64,000 nt of DNA from Paenibacillus sp. FSL R5-0517 (GTDB lineage: Bacteria > Bacillota > Bacilli > Paenibacillales > Paenibacillaceae). The notes under the pieces are model-generated. The model saw nothing but the letters and a program-made list of their open reading frames with translations. It was not told where the DNA came from and did not search any database. A program made the position numbers and the translations under genes. The first letter of the stretch is position 1, and the number at the start of each line of letters is the position of its first letter. Below, piece after piece: positions 8,806-16,125 of the stretch. The DNA is taken from NCBI RefSeq assembly GCF_037974355.1, contig NZ_CP150235.1:1488001-1552000 (forward strand), given 5' to 3'.

Positions 8806-9756
8806 TCATTGAAGAAGCTGATTCGCCAGGCAATCCTCACGGGTTACCTCTGCGAAGGTCTGAATACTGGGATGGCGTAGTGTGCGATGATGCGTCAGTT
8901 CCATATATTGCACTTTGACACCTATTCGTGGTTCTACCCAGGTGGTTTCCGCACTGCGTTCGGGTACATTATGGAACGGTCGGTCCTGCCTAATCAGAGG
9001 CTCAACCTGATGGGTAAGTTCACGCCAAGTATTGGAGTTCAGCTTGCCAGTCCCGACATGACCAATATAGACAAAGTTAGGCCCATCATATACGCCAACC
9101 GCGACGGCGTTAACAATACCGCTTCGGTACGTGACTCCACCGATCATGGCATATACATCATGCATGATTTTGACCTTCTGCCAGCGCTGATCCTTACCCT
9201 GTATGCCATAAGTGCTGGTGAGATCCTTGCAGACGATGCCTTCCATCTGATGCTGTCTCATGACCGTAAGCAGGGATGCGGCATCAAGTGTATTGGTGAC
9301 CTCCTGAACATGGGGAGCGCTCTTAAGAACCTCGTGCAACAGGCGCTGTCGATCTGCCAAAGGCTGATCCGTCACCCATTGTCCCTCATAGAACAGGATA
9401 TCAAATACCATATACGTGACCGGAATCTGATGTATGGCTTGGGCGATGCCTTCCGGTCTGCTCATGCGATCCCGCCGCAGAACGTGATAAAACGAAGGTT
9501 TGCCGGTGTCCGGGTCCAGTGCAATTACTTCTCCATCCAAGATATAGGATGCTCCTGAACATAAATTACGTGGTGTGACCAACTCGGGATACTGTGCGGT
9601 TCGATCATGTAACCTGCGATTCACCAGGCGAAGCTCATGCCCGTCCTCATAAGCAAGCATACGGACTCCATCCCACTTGATTTGTGCAATCCATTGAGGT
9701 CCTGTGGGCAAGGTATCCCTGGAGATGGGTTCGAACGGAATCAGCGGTTTGAACAT
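8806..9756 (-). CDS. ATP-dependent DNA ligase (LigD ligase domain protein)
   Basis: A 316-residue ATP-dependent DNA ligase for end joining. Motif I is in QIKWDGVRML, with the lysine that takes AMP. ILDGEVIALD, TYMVFDILF and the GIVCKD motif follow, then an OB-fold domain (FVYIGHVGTGKL, WVEPRIGVKVQYMELT). AGGAAGGAG lies just before ATG 9756, which I chose over longer in-frame starts. In B. subtilis the ligase and polymerase are one LigD chain in this same order; here they are separate genes. It starts 53 nt after the germination-permease gene, so the three form a probable operon. Confidence 0.92.
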   Translation of the reverse strand: MFKPLIPFEPISRDTLPTGPQWIAQIKWDGVRMLAYEDGHELRLVNRRLHDRTAQYPELVTPRNLCSGASYILDGEVIALDPDTGKPSFYHVLRRDRMSRPEGIAQAIHQIPVTYMVFDILFYEGQWVTDQPLADRQRLLHEVLKSAPHVQEVTNTLDAASLLTVMRQHQMEGIVCKDLTSTYGIQGKDQRWQKVKIMHDVYAMIGGVTYRSGIVNAVAVGVYDGPNFVYIGHVGTGKLNSNTWRELTHQVEPLIRQDRPFHNVPERSAETTWVEPRIGVKVQYMELTHHRTLRHPSIQTFAEVTREDCLANQLLQ

Positions 9757-9809
9757 GGGGAACTCCTTCCTCGCCCTAATGATCCGGCGCAGGTTCATTC
9801 AGAATTTTG

Positions 9810-10907
9810 TTATATTTTTTGGAAGCGGGACTTCATATGATGCACCAGAATGAGCAGTAACGGAAGTGCAATACCACAGGTCAGATCCCAATCAATCCAA
9901 TAGGGAATGATGACCTTGAGATAAAAGGTCTCGTTCGGAGCGATTAGAATAGACATGGCGAGAATAAGCATGGAACCCGGCAGGATCAGAGAACGGTGAC
10001 TGGACAAGTGAAACAGGTGAGCGACGCCCAGGATAAAACCGTAGAAGAACAGAGCGGCTTTGAAAAAAACAGCAATAATCCAGACCGATGTTATGAAGGC
10101 TTCGACGCGTTGCATAAAGTTTCCGATATTGATCTTCTGTGAAAGGTTGAATGAAGCGAACCAGTGATGCTGCGTCATCCATGGTCCCATAACGAACAGA
10201 CACATGCTTAGCGTCAATGTGAGTAACAATCCACCAATCATGCCAGCGAACAGAATGTCCTTTTGCAGATGGGGCTCATCTTTCGTGTAGGGAAAGAGCA
10301 TCATGAAGATGCACAACTCGCAGTAAGGATAGGTGAGTACAGCAACAAAACCTTTGAATGGATCAAGAAAGCCTTGTGCAAGCACAGGTTGGATGTTAGC
10401 TATACGTATATGGGGGATTAGAAATACCGTCAGAAAAAGCAGAAACAATACGATCAGAGGAAGAAAGACCTCAGCAGTCTTACCAATGCTCTCCAGACCG
10501 GAAAAAAGCCCCCAGACAAGTGCACACATAAAAACCAAATGAAGGATCATTAATGGAGATTCCGGCAAGATCTGGGTAGACATAAAATCGCCAATCTCCC
10601 TAATGAACGTTGAGGTGCTGATTAGGAAATAAAAAATATAAAAAGAACCAAACAATGTCCCGATCCAGGGTCCCAATGTTCGAAGGGCATTTTGAATCAG
10701 ATTCAGCCGGGGATGCGTTCTGTAGGCAACAAGCATAATGAAGAGTATTCCAAGGCCCCCTGCGACTCCCAACAAGGCTGATAACCAGGCATCCTGATGA
10801 GCATAGGATGTGATCATGGAAGGGAAGACGAGAATTTGCTCCCCGATGGTGCACAGGAACATAAGTGAAGCGAGCTGTCTAACAGTCAAACGTCCCTTTT
10901 CGATCAT
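9810..10907 (-). CDS. Spore germination permease, GerAB/YndE family
   Basis: A 365-residue integral membrane protein with about ten helices, of the endospore germination permease family (APC superfamily). The N-terminal pattern LTVRQLASLMFLCTIGEQIL and the mid-protein PYCELCIFMMLFPY are typical. In germinant receptors the B subunit senses germinants alongside a GerA-type and a GerC-type subunit; neither is encoded nearby, so it is an orphan here. AAGGAGA precedes ATG 10907. The NHEJ ligase gene follows closely on the same strand, which hints at forespore expression of the whole unit. Confidence 0.88.
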   Translation of the reverse strand: MIEKGRLTVRQLASLMFLCTIGEQILVFPSMITSYAHQDAWLSALLGVAGGLGILFIMLVAYRTHPRLNLIQNALRTLGPWIGTLFGSFYIFYFLISTSTFIREIGDFMSTQILPESPLMILHLVFMCALVWGLFSGLESIGKTAEVFLPLIVLFLLFLTVFLIPHIRIANIQPVLAQGFLDPFKGFVAVLTYPYCELCIFMMLFPYTKDEPHLQKDILFAGMIGGLLLTLTLSMCLFVMGPWMTQHHWFASFNLSQKINIGNFMQRVEAFITSVWIIAVFFKAALFFYGFILGVAHLFHLSSHRSLILPGSMLILAMSILIAPNETFYLKVIIPYWIDWDLTCGIALPLLLILVHHMKSRFQKI

Positions 10908-10984
10908 GAAGTATCTCCTTAACAGATCATGTCTATGTATTGGTTAGAATGCACCAATTGTGCCAGTTTTATAAAAGCCAACGT

Positions 10985-11041
10985 AAAAAGCCCGTGCAGC
11001 CGACCTCTCTGTGATGTAGAGAAATCAGTTACCCGGGCTTA
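10985..11041 (-). terminator. Terminator after the catechol-dioxygenase-like gene
   Basis: Read on the minus strand, AAGCCCG and CGGGCTT enclose a long loop and a short T run follows. It fits the end of the 11090-11959 gene. Confidence 0.6.
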
Positions 11042-11089
11042 TTAACATGTGGTTAAGCAATCATATTGTATTATAACGGCTACATAGAA

Positions 11090-11959
11090 TCAGTTCGCAG
11101 TTGTCAGACGTATACGAATATTCTGTGGGTCTACCGTAAACCAAGTGTCCTCTACTGGTGTAACGACTGCACCGGATTGACGTAATTGTTCAAGTGCCTG
11201 TTCCAATTGTTCCTTGGTGGCGTACACAATGGTGAAGTAATCAATTCCTGTAGCGTTATCTGGATTGACAGGTGCATTCACTCCTGCCCAGATATTGAGT
11301 CCCAGATGATGATGATAGCCGCCTGCGGATACAAATAGTGCTGACATGTTGGCGAAGTTACCCACGATATCAAAACCGAGTATGCCGGTGTAGAAGTTGC
11401 GGGCTTCTTCCAGGCTGCGGACGTGTAAATGAACGTGACCGATAACTGTGCCAGCAGGCAGACCTTGCCAAGGTTCATTCTCCGATATGGCAAACAGGCT
11501 TTCCACATCAACCGGATCACTTGCCATCACGTAGTTATTGTCGCTATCCCGTTTCCAGGTATCACGTGCACGGTCAGCATAGATCTCAATTCCGTTCTGA
11601 TCAGGATCGGAGATATAGAAGGCTTCACTGACCAAGTGATCGCCTTGACCGATATCGATACCGGATGCAGCCAGATTACGAAGAGCGAGACCCAGGGACT
11701 TACGGTCAGGCAGCAGAATGGCGAAATGGTACAAGCCAGCGTGTGAGCGTTCCGGCAGGGTAATGCCATCCGTGAGCTCTTCCAATCGCAGCAGGGACTG
11801 TACACCGTCGGCTGTCAACGTAGCCACTTTGTCACTCCGCTCCAGTAATTTCAATCCAACTACATCGGTATAGAACTTAATCGAACGGTCCAGGTTCATA
11901 ATTCGGAGACTCACTTCACCCAGATGGGTTGTGGCAGGGATTTGATACGGCGTATTCAT
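11090..11959 (-). CDS. VOC-family catechol-2,3-dioxygenase-like protein (CatE type)
   Basis: A 289-residue protein made of two vicinal-oxygen-chelate modules. The first begins at HLGEVSLRI (residues about 10-125), the second at GHVHLHVRSLEEARNFY (about 165-285). Candidate metal ligands are the His in GHVHLHV and the YHHHLG segment. Length and order match B. subtilis CatE, an extradiol dioxygenase in catechol detoxification. The true substrate may differ. AGGAGGAAAC before ATG 11959 fixes the start. ATAAGTTA is directly repeated upstream (12082-12089 and 12096-12103), a possible regulator site. Confidence 0.75.
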   Translation of the reverse strand: MNTPYQIPATTHLGEVSLRIMNLDRSIKFYTDVVGLKLLERSDKVATLTADGVQSLLRLEELTDGITLPERSHAGLYHFAILLPDRKSLGLALRNLAASGIDIGQGDHLVSEAFYISDPDQNGIEIYADRARDTWKRDSDNNYVMASDPVDVESLFAISENEPWQGLPAGTVIGHVHLHVRSLEEARNFYTGILGFDIVGNFANMSALFVSAGGYHHHLGLNIWAGVNAPVNPDNATGIDYFTIVYATKEQLEQALEQLRQSGAVVTPVEDTWFTVDPQNIRIRLTTAN

Positions 11960-12146
11960 GATTGTTTCCTCCTGATAATAAATAATATGGGTTCTCGTTT
12001 TGAATGTGTATATGCGATGAAGATGAATTATTAGATTGCATGTTGTTAAAGCAGGATTGCAGAGTGACTGTATATTCATAAATAAGTTACTTTTCATAAG
12101 TTAATATAAAATATAAATCAGCTTTCGTCAATCGCATTTTACAAAA

Positions 12147-12176
12147 ACAAAAAAATCCGACTGTGAAGCCGGATTG
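12147..12176 (-). terminator. Terminator of the Ku gene
   Basis: On the minus strand AATCCG and CGGATT enclose a 10-nt loop and a run of Ts follows. Confidence 0.8.
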
Positions 12177-12230
12177 GAGTAAATTTCATTACATGAGCAG
12201 ATAACGGAATCGTTCTTGCGCTGACGACAT

Positions 12231-13142
12231 TCAAACTTTTGGTTTGGGTGCTGCCTTTTTCCTTTTGGCTGGTGCAGGTGCATCGGATTCCCCTCCGGCA
12301 GCCGCCTGAGCGGACGTTTTTCGCGCTGCGCGTTTCTTCGGTTTGGCCGTTGTTGTCCCAGGGTCAGCCGGAATAGGTTTCACCGCCTCGATGCTTGCTT
12401 GTAAGGCAGCCATCAAATCCATCACATTGGCTTCAGGTTTGGCTGGAGCAATCTTGATTTCTTCGCCTGCCACTTTGTGCTGGATAAGATCCAGCAGTTT
12501 GTTGCGATAGTCATCGGTGTATTTACCAGGTTCAAAAGGCGTAGACAATTGATCAATCAACAGCTTTGCCATCGTGAGTTCCTTCTCATTCACGTTTTGC
12601 ACTTCCGGCAAGTTGGGCACCTGGGAGACAGGACGAATCTCGTCCGGATAGAAAATCGTCTCCATGGAGAGGCAATCTTCCAACACGCGTATGGCAGCCA
12701 GACTGCTCTTGGAACGAATGGAGATTTTGGCGATGCCGATTTTGCCGGTATCCCGCATCGCGTTCATCAACAGTTGGTAGGCATTTCCCCCGGCCTGATC
12801 GGGCGAAAGATAATATGTTTTCTGAAAATAAATCGGGTCAATCTCAGTTAAGTCTACAAAATCCAGTATGGTGATGGTTTTGTTGGTGGAATCATTTAAC
12901 GCTTCTAATTCATCTTTTTCGAAGAGTACGAACTTTCCTTTTTCATATTCATAGCCTTTGGTGATCTCTTCCCATTTGACGTCCACTTCACAGGATGGAC
13001 ATTGGCGAACATAAGCGAGCGGGCTGCCGCAGACTTTATGGATATAGCGCATGGAGATGTCTTTGTCTTCGGTAGCCGAGAACATTTTGACAGGGACATG
13101 AACAAGGCCAAAACTGATTGCGCCTTTCCAGACGGTATGCAT
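12231..13142 (-). CDS. ku: Non-homologous end-joining protein Ku
   Basis: A 303-residue bacterial Ku that binds double-strand DNA ends as a ring homodimer and recruits LigD. The N-terminus MHTVWKGAISFGLVHVPVK is diagnostic. The core runs to about residue 255, followed by a roughly 45-residue Lys/Ala/Pro-rich basic tail (KPKKRAARK, PAKRKKAAPKPK), which in other bacteria aids DNA binding. AAAGGAG precedes ATG 13142. Ligase and polymerase lie about 3 kb downstream on the same strand. A sigma-G-like promoter about 105 nt upstream fits the forespore expression known for B. subtilis Ku. Confidence 0.95.
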   Translation of the reverse strand: MHTVWKGAISFGLVHVPVKMFSATEDKDISMRYIHKVCGSPLAYVRQCPSCEVDVKWEEITKGYEYEKGKFVLFEKDELEALNDSTNKTITILDFVDLTEIDPIYFQKTYYLSPDQAGGNAYQLLMNAMRDTGKIGIAKISIRSKSSLAAIRVLEDCLSMETIFYPDEIRPVSQVPNLPEVQNVNEKELTMAKLLIDQLSTPFEPGKYTDDYRNKLLDLIQHKVAGEEIKIAPAKPEANVMDLMAALQASIEAVKPIPADPGTTTAKPKKRAARKTSAQAAAGGESDAPAPAKRKKAAPKPKV

Positions 13143-13162
13143 AGGTCGGCTCCTTTCGAAAG

Positions 13163-13234
13163 GGTGTTCAAAAATTCAGCTTTTGATTATGTCAGCCGAA
13201 TGTCCGTTACTGAAAACCGGATTTGTTGAACACG
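13163..13234 (+). repeat. Internally deleted copy of the 218-bp repeat
   Basis: It keeps both ends of the copies at 15371 and 17177 (TGTTCAAAAA, CTTTTGATTA; then TACTGAAAACCGG, TTGAACACG) but lacks the middle, giving about 72 bp. It lies just upstream of the Ku gene, in the same orientation as the full copies. Confidence 0.7.
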
Positions 13235-13247
13235 GATTTATATTCAA

Positions 13248-13277
13248 TAGTATGGGCATATGGCGCAAGGGATAATC
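13248..13277 (-). promoter_or_regulatory. Sigma-G-like promoter reading toward Ku
   Basis: On the minus strand GATTA (13273-13277), an 18-nt spacer and a perfect CATACTA -10 (13248-13254) match the sigma-G consensus (GHATR, CATACTA) except one -35 base. It lies about 105 nt before the Ku start. Confidence 0.45.
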
Positions 13278-13368
13278 GTCTTATGGACGAACGAATTCGT
13301 ATGGTTCGACGAGACTCGGGGATGATAACAGAAGTGATCTCACAATGATTAAGCTGGGAGGTGCTGAA

Positions 13369-13665
13369 ATGAAGAACAGACGGGATGAAGAGGAAGCACA
13401 CAAGCATGCGTTTTCTCCGTATCCTCTTGCGGAAGCCGAAAGCGCAGAAGAATTCTATACACCCGCTACAGCTGTGAACTGGGAAGCGGTAACCTCCGAA
13501 AAATTGCCCCTTGATCGGGAGTCGTTCATGCTCGACATTGACCGGATGGTGAATGAAGGGTTAGGCGGGGGACAAGTTACGGACGATAACGGTTATATTG
13601 GTGAAAGTACAACAGATAGCATGGTTCGAGAATCACATGAGGATCCGGAAGGGGAGTATGAATAA
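13369..13665 (+). CDS. Small acidic hypothetical protein
   Basis: A 98-residue protein I do not recognise. It is strongly acidic, with no signal peptide or membrane helix, and its predicted disorder is high (runs of E/D; ends EDPEGEYE). A conserved-looking core is LPLDRESFMLDIDRMVNEGLGG. ATG 13369 follows GGGAGGTG. The stop is one base before the sspH start, so the two genes are almost certainly translated from one mRNA, suggesting but not proving a spore-related role. Longer in-frame starts at 13345 lack a ribosome site. Confidence 0.6.
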   Translation: MKNRRDEEEAHKHAFSPYPLAEAESAEEFYTPATAVNWEAVTSEKLPLDRESFMLDIDRMVNEGLGGGQVTDDNGYIGESTTDSMVRESHEDPEGEYE

Positions 13666-13666
13666 G

Positions 13667-13846
13667 ATGATGGATGCAAAGCGTGCCAAAGCGATATATG
13701 ATTCCAAGGATACGATTGCCGTTACGCTGGAAGGAGATCCGGTCTGGATTGAGAACGTGGATGAAGCCAATGGTATGGCGACCGTTCAGGTTGGCAGCAG
13801 ACCAGGAAATACCCAGACGGTACGTGTGGATCGCTTGGAGGAGTAG
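13667..13846 (+). CDS. sspH: Small acid-soluble spore protein, H type
   Basis: A 59-residue protein matching the SASP-H family in length and pattern (MDAKRAKAIYDSKD, then DPVWIENVDE, ending VRVDRLEE). These minor SASPs are made in the forespore; their exact role is unclear. Possible ATGs lie at 13658, 13667 and 13670. GGGGAG at 13651-13656 gives sensible spacing to 13667, and the resulting length equals B. subtilis SspH. It is coupled to the preceding acidic-protein gene and followed by a terminator. Confidence 0.88.
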   Translation: MMDAKRAKAIYDSKDTIAVTLEGDPVWIENVDEANGMATVQVGSRPGNTQTVRVDRLEE

Positions 13847-13911
13847 GTACAAGTAGCATATTGTTATTAAGCAATTCGAGAATGAATAAAAGCTGAATAT
13901 ATGTATAACAC

Positions 13912-13942
13912 GGCCGGTACCGGGAGGTGCCGGTTTTTGGTT
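13912..13942 (+). terminator. Terminator after sspH
   Basis: CCGGTACC pairs with GGTGCCGG (one G-U pair) and is followed by TTTTTGGTTTTT. Confidence 0.8.
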
Positions 13943-13955
13943 TTTGCTAGGGTTG

Positions 13956-13984
13956 TTGCGGGGGAAGAAAGGGACCGATATAAT
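13956..13984 (+). promoter_or_regulatory. Promoter of the tsaE operon
   Basis: TTGCGG (13956-13961), a 17-nt spacer and TATAAT (13979-13984). The leader then carries a small hairpin, GGCGG/CCGCC (14004-14018), ending right at the tsaE ribosome site. Confidence 0.55.
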
Positions 13985-14034
13985 AAGGTTCAAAGTGAAC
14001 TCAGGCGGCTAGACCGCCAAAGGTGGGGCGAATA

Positions 14035-14517
14035 TTGAATCAGACGCACGAGCAGTGGGTGTTTTTATCCCATGGCATTGCAGATACAGAAGCACTCGCT
14101 TCCGCACTCGCCAGACAGGCAAACGCCGGCATGGTGATTGCTTTGGATGGTGATCTGGGTGCGGGTAAAACGGCATTTTCGCAGAAATTTGCCTGGCATT
14201 TGGGTGTACGTGATGTGGTGAGCAGTCCCACATTCACGCTAATCAAGGAGTACGAAGGGCGTCTGCCTTTATATCACATGGATGTATATCGCATATCGCT
14301 GGAAGAAGCGGATGAGCTTGGACTTGATGAATATTTCTATGGAGCCGGAGTCAGTCTGGTGGAGTGGTCGAGTATCATTCCCGAATTGCTGCCGCAAGAG
14401 CACTTGCATGTGCAGATTGAAACAACGGGCCTGGAGGATCGAACGATTACACTGGATGGGTACGGCGAGACTTATGCAGCCTTGTGCCGACAGTTCAGAC
14501 AGAATGGGGTCAAATGA
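14035..14517 (+). CDS. tsaE: tRNA t6A biosynthesis ATPase TsaE
   Basis: A 160-residue P-loop ATPase that works with TsaB and TsaD to make N6-threonylcarbamoyladenosine at position 37 of ANN-reading tRNAs. The Walker A GDLGAGKT lies near residue 40, SSPTFTLIKEY and YHMDVYRI follow, and the conserved LVEWSS is near residue 110. The start is taken as TTG 14035, 8 nt after AAAGGTGG; a GTG at 14023 lies inside that ribosome site. Its TGA overlaps the tsaB ATG, indicating translational coupling. Confidence 0.92.
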   Translation: MNQTHEQWVFLSHGIADTEALASALARQANAGMVIALDGDLGAGKTAFSQKFAWHLGVRDVVSSPTFTLIKEYEGRLPLYHMDVYRISLEEADELGLDEYFYGAGVSLVEWSSIIPELLPQEHLHVQIETTGLEDRTITLDGYGETYAALCRQFRQNGVK

Positions 14518-15368
14518 TGATGGAAGATTTACAAAAAGAGCCGCGTCAGCGGTTTTTGGCGTTGGATACATCCACCGCAGTAATGGCTGCTGCGATGATG
14601 GAAGGTCATGCGCTTCTGGAAGAACGCAATGAACGGGCTGAGCGCAACCATTCGGTACACGTTGTACCGGTGATGGAACAGCTGCTGGCCGCCAGCAGCA
14701 CACAGCCTGGCCAACTGGATGGCATTGCCGTTGGCGTTGGGCCAGGCTCGTACACGGGCATCCGCATTGCGGTGACCGCGGCGAAGACACTGGCCTGGGC
14801 GTGGGACATCCCCGTAGCCGGGGTGTCCAGCCTTCAGGCCCTCGCCTGGGGCGGCTGGCACAGCGGCCTTGCCGCCAAGGCGGAAGCTGCGGCAGACGAT
14901 GCCGCAGCAGGGGCTGGCGGAACGCCATCCGCGGACCAGGGCAGCACAGGTGCTGCCCCTGTCCACTGGATCGTTCCGCTTGTGGATGCAAGGCGCGGTC
15001 AAGCGTGCACCGCGCTGTTTGCCTCCGCCGGGAGCGATGCGCCCCGGCGTCTGGCGCCTGATGCCATCCGCAAGATGGACGGATGGCTGGAAGCCCTCGC
15101 CGCCCGAATGGCGGAGGCGGCGCCGGAAGAGCGGCCCGCAGCCGTCTGGTTCGTCGGCGAGACGGGCCCTCATGCTGCGGCAGCGGCGGAGCTTCGCTGC
15201 CCCGCAGGAACGGCGCTCCAGCTCGTACCTTATGAGCTGGAAGGCCGCTGGGTTGGGCGGCTTGGCGCCGCCGCGCTGCTTGCAGGTCAACGTGATGACG
15301 TGCATGCGCTGGTGCCGAACTATACCCAGTTGTCTGAAGCGGAAGCCAATCTGCTGCGCAAAGGCTAA
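14514..15368 (+). CDS. tsaB: t6A biosynthesis protein TsaB
   Basis: A 284-residue ASKHA-fold partner of TsaD. The N-terminus FLALDTSTAVMAAAM and GVGPGSYTGIRI are family signatures. It is longer than E. coli TsaB because of an Ala/Gly/Asp-rich insertion around residues 120-145 (AEAAADDAAAGAGG) and other loops. From about 14.74 to 15.29 kb the DNA is visibly richer in G+C than its neighbours. The start overlaps the tsaE stop (ATGA). A 218-bp repeat follows immediately after the stop, between tsaB and rimI. Confidence 0.9.
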   Translation: MMMEDLQKEPRQRFLALDTSTAVMAAAMMEGHALLEERNERAERNHSVHVVPVMEQLLAASSTQPGQLDGIAVGVGPGSYTGIRIAVTAAKTLAWAWDIPVAGVSSLQALAWGGWHSGLAAKAEAAADDAAAGAGGTPSADQGSTGAAPVHWIVPLVDARRGQACTALFASAGSDAPRRLAPDAIRKMDGWLEALAARMAEAAPEERPAAVWFVGETGPHAAAAAELRCPAGTALQLVPYELEGRWVGRLGAAALLAGQRDDVHALVPNYTQLSEAEANLLRKG

Positions 15369-15370
15369 AA

Positions 15371-15588
15371 GAGGTTGCTCAAAAAGTCCGCTTTTGATTA
15401 CGAAGGATGCCTAGCGGCATCATCAGCGTCGAATATGGAATTCAGCCGAAATAAGCGGGGGCTTACGAAGCATGTTTCCTTTGGAAACATTGTAGTTGCT
15501 CACGTAGTTTTGACTACGCTCCGCTACTCCATTTCTAGCTTCATCCCATCTTCTCGGTACTGAAAACCGGTCTTTTTGAACACGCACT
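15371..15588 (+). repeat. 218-bp MITE-like intergenic repeat, copy A
   Basis: Nearly identical to the 17177-17394 copy. The ends are imperfect terminal inverted repeats (GCTCAAAAAG and CTTTTTGAAC). Internal symmetries include GATGCC/GGCATC around TAGC and TTTCC/GGAAA. It has no coding capacity and lies between tsaB and rimI inside the operon. Confidence 0.8.
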
Positions 15589-15603
15589 AAAGGGGGGAAG
15601 CAG

Positions 15604-16125
15604 ATGGACAACGTGGCGAATAATAAGCAGGAAGCATCGCTTCAGTTCAGGTTCATGACACTCGCGGATATTCCCGATGTGATGGAGATTGAACATGAGG
15701 CCTTTACCCTGCCTTGGACAGAAGAAGCATTTCAAAATGAATTGACACACAATCAATTTGCTAAATATATGGTGATGGAATTGGAAGGCAAAGCCATTGG
15801 TTATGCCGGAATGTGGACGATTATGGATGAAGCCCATATTACCAATATTGCAGTCAGAGGCGCGTATCGTGGACGCAAGCTTGGCGAAAAGTTACTGGAT
15901 GAATTAATGAGTACAGCGGCTTATCTCGGGATGGAACGAATGACATTGGAGGTCAGAGTGTCGAACAGCATAGCTCAGCGTTTATATCAGAAAAAAGGGT
16001 TTGAATCGGCGGGTCTTCGTAAAGGGTATTACTCCGATAATGGGGAAGATGCGATGATTATGTGGGCGAACTTGCCGTCTGCAGGCCGGAGCGGCGAAGA
16101 GGAAGGAAGCGTACTGGATTCATGA
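15604..16125 (+). CDS. rimI: Ribosomal protein S18 alanine N-acetyltransferase RimI
   Basis: A 173-residue GNAT enzyme that acetylates the N-terminal Ala of ribosomal protein S18. The acetyl-CoA motif is VRGAYRGRKLGEKLLDEL near residue 90; the substrate-side start MTLADIPDVMEIEHEAFTLPWT is typical of RimI, as is LEVRVSNSIAQRLYQKKGF. AAGGGGGGAAG precedes ATG 15604. The stop overlaps the tsaD ATG. It belongs to the conserved tsaE-tsaB-rimI-tsaD group, here split by a repeat upstream. Confidence 0.92.
   Translation: MDNVANNKQEASLQFRFMTLADIPDVMEIEHEAFTLPWTEEAFQNELTHNQFAKYMVMELEGKAIGYAGMWTIMDEAHITNIAVRGAYRGRKLGEKLLDELMSTAAYLGMERMTLEVRVSNSIAQRLYQKKGFESAGLRKGYYSDNGEDAMIMWANLPSAGRSGEEEGSVLDS

Noticed and set aside
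8766..9756. LigD as a frameshifted or nonsense-broken pseudogene
   Set aside because: Each part has its own good ribosome site and intact motifs, and two stops separate them; a split is more likely than damage.
14529..15305. Long antisense frames across tsaB
   Set aside because: Explained by the high G+C of this part of tsaB; TsaB motifs on the plus strand are clear.
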